From Welwitschia mirabilis (Eukaryota > Gnetophyta > Gnetopsida > Welwitschiales), in NCBI GenBank assembly GCA_051453625.1, contig JBOZIK010000001.1:71804881-71868880 (forward strand): a stretch of 64,000 bases of DNA, in the 5' to 3' direction. Within the stretch, counting starts at the first letter, position 1. Every line of letters begins with the position of its first letter. The notes beneath the pieces are model-generated. The model was given only the letters and a program-made list of their open reading frames with translations, was not told where the DNA came from and did not search any database. The position numbers and the translations under genes are program-made. Below, piece by piece: positions 1 through 11,877 of the stretch.

Positions 1-9
1 NNNNNNNNN

Positions 10-660
10 CTTAGCAGAGGATGTTTTGGTTATAAATCTAAGTTAATGGAATGTTATAAACTCACTATAAGAAACTATGATTTTTAATATGAGTTAGTGG
101 AAGGATATAAGATTAATATGAGATGTTATGATTCTGAATCTAAACTAAAGAAAAATTAATAACTCAATATAGGATGTTAGGATTTTCAATATAATGTTAT
201 AGACCTAGCATAAAATGTCTTAGTTCTAAACATAAGTTAATCAAAGATTATAAAATTAATATAGAACATCTTAATTCTAAATTTAAGTTAATAAAAGATT
301 CTTAAATTAAAATGGAATATTATAATTCTAAGTTTGAGTTAATAAAATGTTAAAGACTTAACATAAGATGTTATGATTTTAAATTTAATGCTATAGACTT
401 AAGATGAAGTATTATGGTTCTACATGTAAATTACTAATAGATTATAAACTTAGTATAGAAAATTTTGGTTTTAAATTTAACTTAATAAAGGTTATAAACT
501 TAGTATTGAATGTTATGATTCTATGTTTGAATTAATAAATGATTCAGAACACATCATAAGACATCATGGTTTTGAATCTAAATTAATGAAAGATCACGCA
601 GTTAGTAGAGGGCATGTTGATTTTGTGTTTAAATTAGTAAAAACTTATGAACTTACTTTA
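10..660. repeat. ~50-bp minisatellite, about 13 degenerate copies
   Basis: A motif like TTATGATTCTAAATTTAAG followed by TTAATAAAAGATTATAAACT recurs near positions 24, 73, 124, 172, 214, 266, 316, 367, 408, 459, 509, 561 and 611. Spacings are 41-52 bp, mostly 50-51. Copies differ mainly by transitions, so the array is old. It continues to the window edge, where nine N precede it. It stops where the 3' end of the minus-strand LINE begins, so it could be the LINE 3' tail, a pre-existing target or an independent satellite. Confidence 0.75.
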
Positions 661-679
661 TGACTATATTATTCTAACT

Positions 680-3600
680 AAAATAATTTGAGGGGGTTGT
701 TAAGATAGAGATAAACAAAAGCAATCAAGAGTAGAAGTCCTTAATAGATCCTAAAACATACTCATAAGTAACTAGACCCCTTAGAATAGTTACTTATACT
801 AATAAAAGAATGAGAAAACCTTACATCCTAAAGAATTACTCTTTGAAGTAATATCATAAATTGATATTTGTGATAACCTATAATGGCTTTATATTGAAAA
901 TGAGTAGCTATGAGATTTGAACATCCCATTTCATAAGTGAAGTTCTTAAAAGTTTCTTATTTATGTTGAGCTTAATAGTGATATTTCCATAGAAAATGAG
1001 GACCTTTTAATATAATAATATACCATCCTATCTTCAAACTATTATTAATTTTTTCTTGGAGAAGAATAGACTCTAGATAAGATAGGGGAGTTTGCATATG
1101 AAAAAGACTTTGTAATCAACTCTAGAACTCAATTTTTAAATTACATTTCTAGAAAGAATGTTAAAAACCATATTCATAATGATAAATAAGATGAGTAGGT
1201 TGTCTAATTCCTAAATGCATAAGAGAGTGATCAATAGGTAGTCCTTGATGTATAAGATAATAAAGAAAGACTTTGTACTTTGGCTGGGCTTTATATTTCC
1301 AAAGAGAATGAAATAATTCTTTTCATTTATTTTCCATCCAATCCTAGTTTCATTTATTATTCAATGACTATTAAGTAATATACAAAGTATTATCCCATAA
1401 CTTAGATATCTTAAGAGAAAAACTATGTAACATAGTTTCATCTAGCCAATTCCAATCTTCCCATCAATCACTGTCAGAACCCCTCAAAGTATGATACATT
1501 ACAATTTTCTCAATATGCTTAATTATTTATAAATTAGGTTTTTATACCTTTCATTTTTTTTTTCAAGAATTAACCATCAAATTCTATGATTGTAATTACT
1601 ATAAGAAAATAACTGATTAAGATAAATCAAATCATTTTTTATCAACTTAGTAATTCTATAATAAAAATGATGATCCAAAGGTTTATTCTCAATCATGAAA
1701 GCTAGAGGCCACTATGGAGAATGGAGTTTTAGATTGCTAAGAGTAAGCCCATTGAAATTTCAAGAGAGACAAACTTTGATTTTTTTACTACCATTTCCAT
1801 ATTTGTTAAAAAATATAAGAATGTTATAGAAGAACATCAGTGGATGGAAAAAGAAAGTTGCTCTAATGAATTCCATGACATGCTAGTAAGTGGAAAAATC
1901 TAGCATTAGAAAATTAATTCCAAAATCTTACTTTTCAAGTGTCTTCCCCTCTGAAAGATCTTATTATCCATTTATCTCTTAGAAATATACATTGAATTTC
2001 TAGGGAAGAAATCCCTAAACCACCAAGATCTTTAATCTACTGACAAACTTTCCAAGTTATCCTACTAAAACCCTAAGATGTATTAGAGTTATTCCATAAG
2101 TAGTATCAAAATATTTTGTTAATGGATCCATATGAAAATCTAAAAGGCACCATAAAGAAAGCATAATAAATTAAGGTGACATTAAGAATATAAGAGAAAA
2201 TAATAAGTTATCCCAATAAAAATAAAGGTTTTATAGTTCATTTTAAAATTTTTAATTTGATTTTTTCAAAAGTCTATGTCACATAGCTATAGGAGTGTCT
2301 ATTAAGATAATAAAAATCCCAAGGAACTTAAATTGGTTAATATGAAAAAAGCACTAAATATTATATCTAAACATCTGATAAGGAAGAACACTAAAGCTAG
2401 AACATATATCTTGGATTTTTCACAATTGATAATTAAGCTATAGGTACTAAAATATATATTGATAATGCCCAAAGTTTTTCTAAAGTCAATTCGATTATCT
2501 TATACTAAGAGAAAAGTATCATATGCAAATTGGCTATGAAGAATCATATCTTCATTAGAAAGAGTACTAATTTAAAAAATTCCTAATAAATGTTCTATTT
2601 TGAGATGAGCTCCTAAAGCATCTACAGTAATAATGAAAAGATAAGGGGCTAAGGGTAAACCGTTTCTAATAGATCTCTCTAGATGAATGATAGGGTAAAA
2701 CACTCAATTAATATAAATAATAGAAGTTGCATTAGATAACAACATTTGCACATGCTTTTCAAAGGCCTTTTCTAATCTATGTTGCTTAATCACCTTCAAT
2801 AAGAAATGCTAAGTAAGATGACTACAAGCTTTGGCAAAGTATAATTTAAGAAGGATAGCATTTTGAAAAGAACTAGAGGTCCAATTCATAGACTCTACTA
2901 CTATGATTACATTATATAAAATGAATTTAACATAAAATGTTTTTAATCTTTACTGATAAGAGTGGGAAGAAACTATTTTAATCTATTGGAAAGATCTTTG
3001 GAAATAATCTTATAGATAACATTTAGAAGTGTGATTGGTCTTTAATTATTAATGTTATAAAGATCATCTAATTTGATAAGAAGATTCACAAATCTAATAT
3101 TTAGATGAGTTCCTAAAGAGCCTTTATAAATAGCTTCAATGTAAACAAAGAATCATTATCAATAATATTCCAGAATTACATATAAAATTCCTAAGGTAGA
3201 CCATCAATACCTGGAGCTTTATCATTTTTAAATTATCATAAAACCTAAACAAATTCTATTTAAGAGAAGCTACTTTCTAAACCAATGATATTTTAATTAA
3301 ATAGACTAAGAGATTTAAGACATTTATAGATTGATTCTTCATTCATGTTAGTAGTTGAAAAAAGATTGAAAAAAAGATTGTGAAAAGCTTTTAGAATATT
3401 TTCTTAAGAACTATGAATGTTGCTCCCATCATTAATAGTCCCAATATAGGAAGATGTTGTTTTATGTTTAAGAAGTAAAAAAGCTCAAGAGTAGCTCAAT
3501 CCCCCATTCATAACCAAGACAGATGAGTATGAAGATGTGCACCTCTAGCTTGATAATGCTACATATATTTGAGTTTTTCTTTGATAATATAAAGATTATT

Positions 3601-4630
3601 ATAGTTTTCTTGATTTTCACTTCCTTTATTTACCTTATTTTGGTAAAAGTTAATGTTTGAAATAAGATTTTATTAATGAATAAACATGTTAAAAGATACT
3701 AGTCTTTCATAATGTTTAGCAAAGCTTTAGATATTACTAAAAGTATCATTCCAGCAACTAATCCAATCATGATTCCTAGTAGGCTGAGAAAAAAGATTTC
3801 AAATTTGAATGGAAATGTCACATAAAGAGTTGCTATAAAGATAATAATTATTAAATATGAATAAATATCTATAAATGTAATCTTCTTCTATAAACTAATA
3901 AGACATAGAAATATAAAAATGATCAGAAAGCACTTGATTATAGTCTACAGAAACTAGAAGAGTTATATTATGAAGAACCTTTACAATTTTATTCATGGTA
4001 ATATAAGAAAATATAATCTAGAATTAATGAAATATATCCTTTCCTTGCATTATTTCAAGTAAACTATCCATTAGTTTTATAACCTTTAATTCCACCATTA
4101 ATATCCTAAAGATGAAAACTTTTTTTAAATTAAATCCAATGACAGAGTTTCATCTCCTATAATCCACCATTTCTATCCTCTTGTTTATCCAACTTGTATT
4201 ATGTCATACTAAATTTACTTGAAATTAGCCATGTAGAATTTGGAAGAGAAGTATGCAGCCAATCCCATAAATCATAGCAATCTTTATAAAGGCAAGAAGC
4301 ATAGATATGTAAAACATCAATAATGATATTGCAAAACTTAAAATGAATCCAAATACAATTCCATAAATAATCTTTACTCTAGTTGATAATAGATGTTTTA
4401 GACTCTACTTGAGAAGGATAATAGCTCCTTCTTTACCTACTTAGTGAGTAGTATTAAGAAGAATATTATTTGGGTAGAATAGTATCACAGCTTACCTAAA
4501 GGTTATAATATTGAGTTCTAACCTCTTGTAAAAGAATAACATTGAAGCTTTACTTTGGAATACATTCTTGGACTATATATTTTCATTGGAGGCTTAAAAT
4601 TCCCTAGACATTCCAGAAGATAAATCTCAT
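680..4630 (-). pseudogene. LINE (L1-type) ORF2 pseudogene: endonuclease, reverse transcriptase, zf-RVT
   Basis: This is a decayed plant L1-type ORF2, about 1,300 codons and close to the usual length, broken by many stops and frameshifts. Reading the minus strand, it starts at an ATG at 4628-4630 with MRFIFWNV, the opening of the apurinic-type endonuclease. ILLQE follows near 4530 and WIIGD, the GDFN region, near 4150. The reverse transcriptase shows RPITLLNVIYKIISK near 3000 and RGLPLAPYLFI near 2660. Its catalytic box at 2518-2529 reads FAYD instead of FADD, so it is dead. GGLGI near 2010 and a zf-RVT-like stretch near 1170-1300 (SLWKYKAQPKY, then LPIDHSLMHLGI) mark the C-terminal part. Motif order is clear; exact ends are not. 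The 3' end is judged from where LINE-like protein fades, just before the minisatellite. Confidence 0.85.
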
Positions 4631-4639
4631 AAGAAAACC

Positions 4640-5330
4640 ATTTAGTAGGAGAAGCTCACATCCTTAAGTCATTTAAATGAATTATGATACTCAATGATGT
4701 TTGTAATTGTTCTACTCTACTGTATAGACTAATTAAATGTTCCATTATTTAACTGAGTTATTATAATATTAATACCTATGAAATTCAACAAGGGATTGGA
4801 TTTGGTAACTGTGGTATAGGATTTTCTACTAAGTATTTGTCATCCATTACTATTTATCTATGATTTTAAATATTGCTATTGTCAATTAAGACTTGCACTT
4901 GAATGATGTTTTCTTAAATCATTTCATCTAAGTTTGAGTTGGATTTTTCTTTTGTTTTAAGATTAGTATTAATTTAGGATTTTCATATTAATTCTATGAT
5001 TTTTGTATATTGTCATTTTTAACTCTTTTTTCCTCAAAGGATTTCCCCTCCATGTCATTATCTATGTCTTTTGATTTGAGTTCCTTGACCACTATTTCTA
5101 CTAAAATATTTTTAGCCTTAATTTTCACTAATAACTTAGGAAACTATACCTACACATGATCAGGTTCCTTATATTAGTAACATCTTTTAGGCATATTAAG
5201 ATAAGAAACATTTTAAACAATATGAATTATATCAATAGTAACCTTATTGAATTTGGTAAACATTTTGTCATGTCCATGGTAACATAAACCCTTTGAGTTG
5301 GTGGTTATTAATGACTTTATTATTTTAAAC
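4640..5330 (-). pseudogene. possible LINE ORF1 or 5' region remnant
   Basis: This stretch lies directly upstream of the ORF2 start on the same strand, where plant LINEs carry a nucleic-acid-binding ORF1. On the minus strand there are short open runs rich in Lys, Glu and Asp (for example KELKSKDIDNDMEGKSFEEK near 5060) and a possible degenerate Cys cluster near 5190. No complete zinc knuckle or other diagnostic motif survives. Assignment rests on position more than on sequence. Confidence 0.35.
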
Positions 5331-5849
5331 CACTACATAGCCATGTAAATAAATTAATTACTATATAAAAAAGTATAGAACACATATTAAAGCACATTAA
5401 AACTTGATATTGCATAATTAATAAGTCATGAAAGACCATATGAACACCTATATTAATGCTTTTAAATAAATAATTAAGGAAGTTTATCATAAAAAAATAT
5501 AATTACATAAATGTTGAAATCTCTTAACAATAGTAGAATGTGAAACTAGATTCCATGTTATCAATTATAGAAGAAACCCTTAAGAGAAATCCATGTGATT
5601 CCTTTAAATAAAAATGTAGGATTTCTTATAAATATATAATAGAAAGATTTAAAACATTGAGTGCTAACTACACATCCTTTCTCTAGAAATGGAGACTTAA
5701 AAGAAACTAATAGTCAAGTACACTAATAGTCAAGTATGAGCCTATAAAGATTAAATCTATAGCTTATATAGAGAAGCATGAAGCTAATTAATTGAAGATA
5801 AGGATTTCATGGAATATGTGAAAAAAGTATAGATCAAGATGTATGTGGA
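5331..5849. other. A+T-rich stretch, nothing recognised
   Basis: It lies between the LINE 5' side and the first gypsy gag remnant. I see no LTR end, primer-binding site or open frame. The 5' LTR expected for the downstream gypsy element is not here, so it was lost or displaced. Confidence 0.5.
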
Positions 5850-6180
5850 TGTTTTTAGATCTTATGAAAAAGTTTTAGAATGACTAAAATATATTAAAAT
5901 TTAGTTTTAATTAAATAATATTATAAATAATAACTATATCCAATATGCAATAATGTTTTTAACTAGAGACATAGTAACTTAATGAAGTAAACTTAATGTA
6001 ATGAGAAATAACTAGATGGAACAAAGTGAACTTAAATACAAGTTTCATAAAATAGTTTTTATTGAGTACTTTATCAAGGATAAGTAAGTAAAATTTAAAT
6101 ATTTAAATCTAAAAATAAAAAACATAAACATTCAGAGGAGTTTTAAAAGCTTAAAGACTTTTAATATTATAGGGACATTA
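5850..6180 (+). pseudogene. Ty3/gypsy gag fragment (capsid domain)
   Basis: A plus-strand frame reads EWLKYIKI with stops, then IMFLTRDIVT, then ELKYKFHKIVFIEYFIKDK and FKYLNLK. This is the order of the plant retrotransposon gag domain (EWL..IE, LTG.A..WW, F...F...YF....K..EF..LKQG). Stops stand at former Trp or Gln codons. No zinc knuckle was found downstream. The same-strand RT 0.9 kb further on makes this the gag of that element. The 5' part, start codon and 5' LTR are not visible. Confidence 0.6.
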
Positions 6181-7085
6181 AGGATCTAGCTATTGATTTC
6201 ATTATAACTCTACCACCAAGATTGTGGAAAAAATATTTTCTTTAAATAGAAGTTATCACAAGAAGTGTATAAAAAACATAAATCATTAGATAAAAATAAC
6301 AAATTCCTACATCGCAACCAATGCTAGTCCTTAACCTAGACCATAAGAGTTGCACATATTTAACCTTAGCAATCTATTTAATATTAGTTACCTTTAGTTT
6401 TTCATATTTATAAGAATAAGGGATATCTGATGAATACCTATTTAAATGAAAAGAATAGGATAAAAACCAAAATTAGAAAAAAAAATTCTAAAATAAGCCT
6501 TACCTTTATAAAAAGGTCCATAGCAAGTAGGGAAGTAACTATTTGAATCCATCCAAAGATGTTTCATCAAAAATTAGTTTTCAATTTTGAAAATGAGAGG
6601 ATATTTAAAAAACTATTTTCTTTTTAATAGATAGTACGACAAGTGATGATTTTATATCTCTTAAAAGTTTATAAAAGTCTAAAGATATATTTATTAAAGA
6701 ATAAAGCTCTAAAGTTAAGGTTGTAGTGGGGAAAATAATTACTAAATGTGGTTATTATGATAATATTGCACTAAAAATTTTATAATTAAAATTTAATGTT
6801 ATATTTTATTTTTTGATATTAAAAATTACAATTTTAGAAATTTCATTGTTAAAAAAATTCAATATTAGAGAAATGTTTAAACTAATTTTCTTTATATACC
6901 TACTCTATTTATAGGTTAGATCTTGAAAGGGAAAGAAATAAAGAAGTAGATCCTAGTTATGGCTAAGAATGAAATAATGAAGACATTAAGAAGAGTAAAA
7001 GCACTCTATTTTTAAATCACAATAAATGGAAGATTAACTTTTCAAAATAATTATATGATTTCAACAAAGATTTTAAGATAATAAT
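6181..7085. other. expected gag-protease interval, no motif recovered
   Basis: The interval sits between gag and reverse transcriptase remnants of one element, so the zinc knuckle and aspartic protease should lie here. I could not find either. An isolated run (LAIDFIITLPP near 6190) resembles an integrase phrase but has no support on either side. Confidence 0.4.
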
Positions 7086-8260
7086 AGTCTACCACCACTA
7101 AAGATAAATGTGAAATATAATATTGACTTTGTTCTTGGAGATCAATCAATATTACATGATCCCTATAGGCTTTGAATCTCTAATTTAAGGGAGATAATAC
7201 TTGATATTACAAAATTGGTTAGAAAAATCCTACAAAATGTTTTACCCTTAGGAGTTTAATTTTTTCTATGGATAACAAGGATGATTCTCTAAGAGTATGT
7301 AAATTTTAACATTAATTAAAGAAGTTAATTATTAATAAGAAATGTTTATTATGTAGAATTGATGAACTTTTGAATTAGTTTTTTAGAAATCCAAGTACTT
7401 CACAAAGATTGATTTGAGGTTAAGATATTATCAAATCTGGACTAACAAGGAATATATTTCTAAAATAGTCTTTAGAAAAAGATATGGATACTATGAGTTT
7501 GTTGTTATAACTTTTGGGCTTACTAATGAACTACAACATTTATGACTGTAATGAATGACATTTAGATAATATACTAATTTATTTAAATAATAGTGATGAT
7601 AATTTTAAACATCTAAAACAAGTTTTTCAATTAATAAAGGAGCATATACTAATAGTAAAATTAAGAAAATATAAGCTTTTTAGAAGATCTATCCACTACC
7701 TTGAGCATGTCATATCAACAAAAATAATTAAAACTAGTTTGAATAAGGTTTAAGTAGTAAAACTTATCAAAATGATGAAACCTAATATAATTGAAGAGCT
7801 TCTTAGGTTTATATAGATTCTATAAGATATTTTTATAAGACTATGTAAAGATCATGATACTAATTACAAGTTTGATAAAAGATAAACTATAATTTAACTT
7901 TAATGGTATACGTAAAAAAACCGTCCTTTGCATCAAACTTGTGCTCACCACAAATATAGCACTAAAGATTCTTCACAATAATGACTAGTGCATGTGAAGA
8001 AGAAACAAAAGTAGTTTTGATGCAAGATGATTGAGTAGTTATATATCAGTTAAGAAAATTAAACAAAAATAATAAAAAATATTTAATACATAACTTGGAG
8101 TTACTAGTAATTATTCATGTCTTAAATATTAGGCAAAGATATTAGTTAGGATTTTTAGTTGAGTATAACTTTAAGTACACCTTCTATAAATAGAATAAAG
8201 TTGTAGATACTCTCAATTAACTCTAGCATATGCCTATATATGTTATGAATTATGATATGG
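7086..8260 (+). pseudogene. Ty3/gypsy reverse transcriptase and RNase H
   Basis: Remnant of a gypsy polyprotein. The frames give VKYNIDFVLG and DPYRL near 7110-7170 at the RT entry, CRID near 7355, FRKRYGYYEF and FGLTN near 7470-7530, then DNILIYL with the catalytic pair at 7565-7570. Next come HLKQVFQLIKEH and HYLEHVIST to about 7730. The second catalytic Asp is Asn (GAT to AAT), a change that deamination on the other strand would give. RNase H follows as VLMQDD near 8010 and KKYLIHNLELLVIIH near 8080-8120. Frameshifts and stops are frequent. The phrases fit the chromovirus or general Ty3/gypsy group rather than Athila/Tat. No chromodomain was found, so the lineage stays open. Confidence 0.85.
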
Positions 8261-8439
8261 TTAAAGAAATAAAGGAGAAAATACCTAAAGATGAAGTATT
8301 AAGAGAAGTGCTGAAAAAATAGTATAAATAAAAGAAGTTTCTCTTTAGACTATTATCTCTAATGGAATGTTAAAGAGAAGAGGAATAGTATGTATCCCCT
8401 CCAGTTACCATAAAGCCAACTTATTAAAAGGGATTAACA

Positions 8440-9130
8440 AGTATATTAAATACACTAACCTAGATTTTTAAAAACATATATCAGACTCTTTAAAGATACC
8501 ATAATGGTAGAACAGTGCTCTTGTCAATTTTCCATTATGAATTTAATTCTTTAAAAAAGTATTTCAAAAAAAAAAGACATATATCTCCCTTAGAAAGTAG
8601 TAATATTAATAAGGGATGAAGTCTTTAATAAAATGTTTTATGAATAGATAACATATTAAAAGCTTAAATTATAGAAATAAGATTCTAGTAGTTTCTTGAA
8701 TCCCTTAAGAGTACAAACTTAAAGGTGAAGAGAAATAGTCATGGATTTTTATATATGATTTTTTTCCAAAAAAATAAAAATCATGATATTAGTTTTATAT
8801 TTTTAAAGAAGTTAACAAAGATGGCTTATTTCATTCTAATAAAACTTCTCACATTGCAAAAGAATAAAGTAAGTTTTCAAATTACATGGTACACTAAAGA
8901 TTGTTATTCTTAATAAAGATTTAAAATTCATATTATATTTTAAGCATGAATGATCTAAAGAGATGGGAACTTAATTATTTTTTAATGACACTTTTCATCT
9001 AGAAATAGGTTGAAAGACTAAGAGAGTTAACTACATTCTGAAAAACATCCCAAGATATTATTTGGCATGTAAACTAGAAAGATGAAAATAATGCCCAGTT
9101 GAATTCACATATGTCTAGGTTTATTAAGGA
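8440..9130 (+). pseudogene. Ty3/gypsy integrase core
   Basis: Continues the RT-RNase H remnant upstream. A 62-codon open stretch (8725-8913) reads HGFLYMIFFQK and then KLTKMAYFILIKLLT, matching the first-strand region of gypsy integrase cores (DFI.GLP, D.LTK.AHF.P...T). After a frameshift come HGTLKIVI and LNKDLKF near 8890-8930 (HG.P..I.SDRD.RF). TFHLEIG and TKRVNYILKNI follow near 8990-9045 (FHPQTDGQ.ER.N..LE). Catalytic acidic residues are not preserved. I see no chromodomain after it. Confidence 0.75.
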
Positions 9131-10121
9131 TTTATCTAGTCTTCTCCATTTGAAGCCATGTCTGAAACAAATTTCTCAACTTCTATTAATTACTCTAATA
9201 CCTCATAAGAAAAATAATGGAAATAAGAAGAGATAATAAAATTAAATAATTTTAAGGAGAGTTTGGGAACAACTACAAGTAGTATAGAAGAGATATAAAA
9301 GATATTATTATTTTGAGTAATAATATTACATTTGTTAGACTTGAAATTAGGTGTTATTATAAGTCAAACCCAAAAGATTATCTTTAAACTTTTGGAAGAA
9401 TCAAACGTTTGTCCATTAATTTTGTAAATCATTTCCTACAGTCAAAATAATAGGAAATTTGATGAACAAACCCAATATTTCAAAATGTTAGACTAGGATT
9501 CAGTAAGTTTTTTATCATAGTCTCTGAAAATCATATTATATAGGAAAATATGAAAATTATATTTTGAATCAGAAAAAATCTTTTAATAATATCTAATTAT
9601 AATTTTACTATGAATTTTATTAAAATTAAATAATGTAAAGACAATAAAATAAAGCATAAAATGATAAAACAAGTCTTAATAGAATGATTCTATTATGATT
9701 AACCTACATAGAAAAATGAATAATCTATGCAACAAAGCTATCTAAAACCACTTAGGAACGCTGATAACTACAAAATTAATACCTTAGTTTTAATTAGTTT
9801 AAGATTTAATAATATGATAATATTTTTTTTCCTTATGCCAAGTAATAAGACAAGAATGAGGATTATCAGGTAGCAAATCTAGAACTAAAATATATCAATG
9901 TGGAAAAGCATTAGTTTAAGAATGAACCATAGCTCTAAGTGAAAATTATACTACATGTGATGAATTATTAATGGCAAGAGATGGCCATTTATTCTTTTAA
10001 CCATTTAAAATTACTAAGTAATAGATGATGTAATCACTAATTTGGATAAAATAAAATGTTAATTAAAATGAGTTAATGGGTTATTCTATGATTAAAAAGG
10101 GATCCTACAAACTAGACCTTG
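9131..10121. other. 3' untranslated part of the gypsy element
   Basis: A+T-rich, no frame or domain recognised. It lies between the integrase remnant and the first LTR-like repeat. A purine-leaning stretch just before 10122 could be a worn polypurine tract, but it is weak. Confidence 0.35.
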
Positions 10122-11689
10122 AAGGTGGTTATGTAATACTATCACTTCTATTACCATAATTAAGCACTATTTTTTCTATTTTAATTTTTCTTTTTTCTTT
10201 CTTTAATATTATTACCTAATATACACAGTATAACCTACAATTATATTTTAACTATTCTTTTATTAGCATTTTTATATTCTAAGAAAAAATATATTAATGT
10301 TATATATTTACCTATAATTAACTTTTAGATTATTTTGGTTTACAAATAATAATGATGTCATACGTTTGTGTCCTCCATTTATTTCTAGTTTTCATCACAT
10401 AAAAAGATATCTTATAAATGGTAGAGGAGATGTAAACTTGTGATAAACATAAATGGATAAGTTTAAGGATAATACTTAATTAATATAATATGAGGTTGCA
10501 AATCCCATTAATGGCATTTCAAATTGATATCTGACCATCCTTTAGATGTGAGTTGGTTCTACTTTATATTTTAAACTATACATACATGATTGGACTTAAA
10601 TGTTTAGGATTTCACTTCATCTCGATATACCCCAAATATAGGTGACAGGTGATACGTGAGGTGGATGCATGTTTAAAAATGATCTATGATTTCTTAAAAC
10701 ATCTCTAAATGATTTAACATGATTTATCGATGCTAAGGGCTTAAGATATTAAGTTAGAGTAAATTTATACATGGTTGGGCAGAAGCATGGTGATCAAATC
10801 CACTTCTATAAAGGTATTATATAAAACAAAATTGCAATGCAATCCACTTTGATGATGAAATCCAAGTATGGGATTGAACATTATTAGAATTACCCTTGAT
10901 ATAGTCCTATTCAATTCATACATCACACAAATGCATGTATATAATTCTATCTAATGTGGATATTTAATTGATTATTTACCTAATTATAATAATTCTAATC
11001 AACATTAGGTTTATTTTATAGAAACAATGATAAAAGAGAAAATAAGCATAATAGAACCTTTGTATATTCAAGATTACAATAATGAAAATATAAATAAAAG
11101 AAATATTTTTTCTATTTAAATAAAGGAAATGTTCCTTTTTTACTTTCTTTTAATACTAATAAAAATGTTCAAAATGTATTAAATCACATCTTGATAATGT
11201 ACTTAAAAAACTAATCTATACTTAAAAACTATGCTAATCCTAGAAACATTCTTCCATGATCATATGAAAATCTCCATGGATTTAATGCAATAAAGATTAA
11301 AAAAAAGAAAGTATAGCTCAAGTATGATTATTAAGACATAAATATTATCTAAGATTCATATGGCTATATTATAAGTTATGAAAATAACTATTAAATGAAA
11401 GACTTTATATTACTTAAACTACTAAGGTGAACTTACAAGGATACAGGTTTAGAGTAAGATAAAGAAAAGGGTAAAAGAGGTATTTCTACAAATAAAATAT
11501 TATTTCTAAGTAATACAACTTAAGGATATTAATAGAAATATATCTTACATACTCAAATTTTATGTAATAATTTTTTTATGATTTAAAACATTAATTATAA
11601 TAGTTTTAAGATTTAAGGAGACATCATAGTTAAAAATTAATAATTAATTAATTATAAAGCAAGAAAAAAATTATAGTAGTTCGTCATAA
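10122..11689 (+). mobile_element. LTR-like direct repeat, copy A (probable 3' LTR)
   Basis: It aligns over about 1.5 kb with 11878-13440 in the same orientation. Shared phrases include CATCACATA.AAAGATATCTT, GATAAGTTTAAGGATAATAC and TTGATGAAATCCAAGTATGGG-type stretches in the same order and spacing. It starts near TGTAATACTATCAC and runs into an N gap, so its end is missing. It follows the gypsy integrase, so it is probably that element's 3' LTR. The two copies differ by many substitutions and small indels. Confidence 0.6.
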
Positions 11690-11789
11690 NNNNNNNNNNN
11701 NNNNNNNNNNNNNNNNNNNNNNNNNNNNNNNNNNNNNNNNNNNNNNNNNNNNNNNNNNNNNNNNNNNNNNNNNNNNNNNNNNNNNNNNN
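11690..11789. other. assembly gap (100 N)
   Basis: Exactly 100 N, so probably unknown size. It hides the end of LTR-like copy A. Confidence 0.95.
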
Positions 11790-11877
11790 ATTTTTTACTT
11801 TAAATCTGAAAACAACTTGTACAACATTCTTTTTATTGATTTCTAGATGGGTATTTAGGGTATAAGAAAATAGAAAT

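Noticed and set aside
6181-6260. LAIDFIITLPP as an integrase fragment
   Set aside because: It is an isolated phrase with no flanking integrase motifs, and lies where gag-protease should be. Probably chance.
7086-8260. Endogenous pararetrovirus as the source of the RT
   Set aside because: Domain order RT-RNase H-integrase with gag upstream and LTR-like sequence downstream is that of a Ty3/gypsy retrotransposon. No movement-protein motif was seen.
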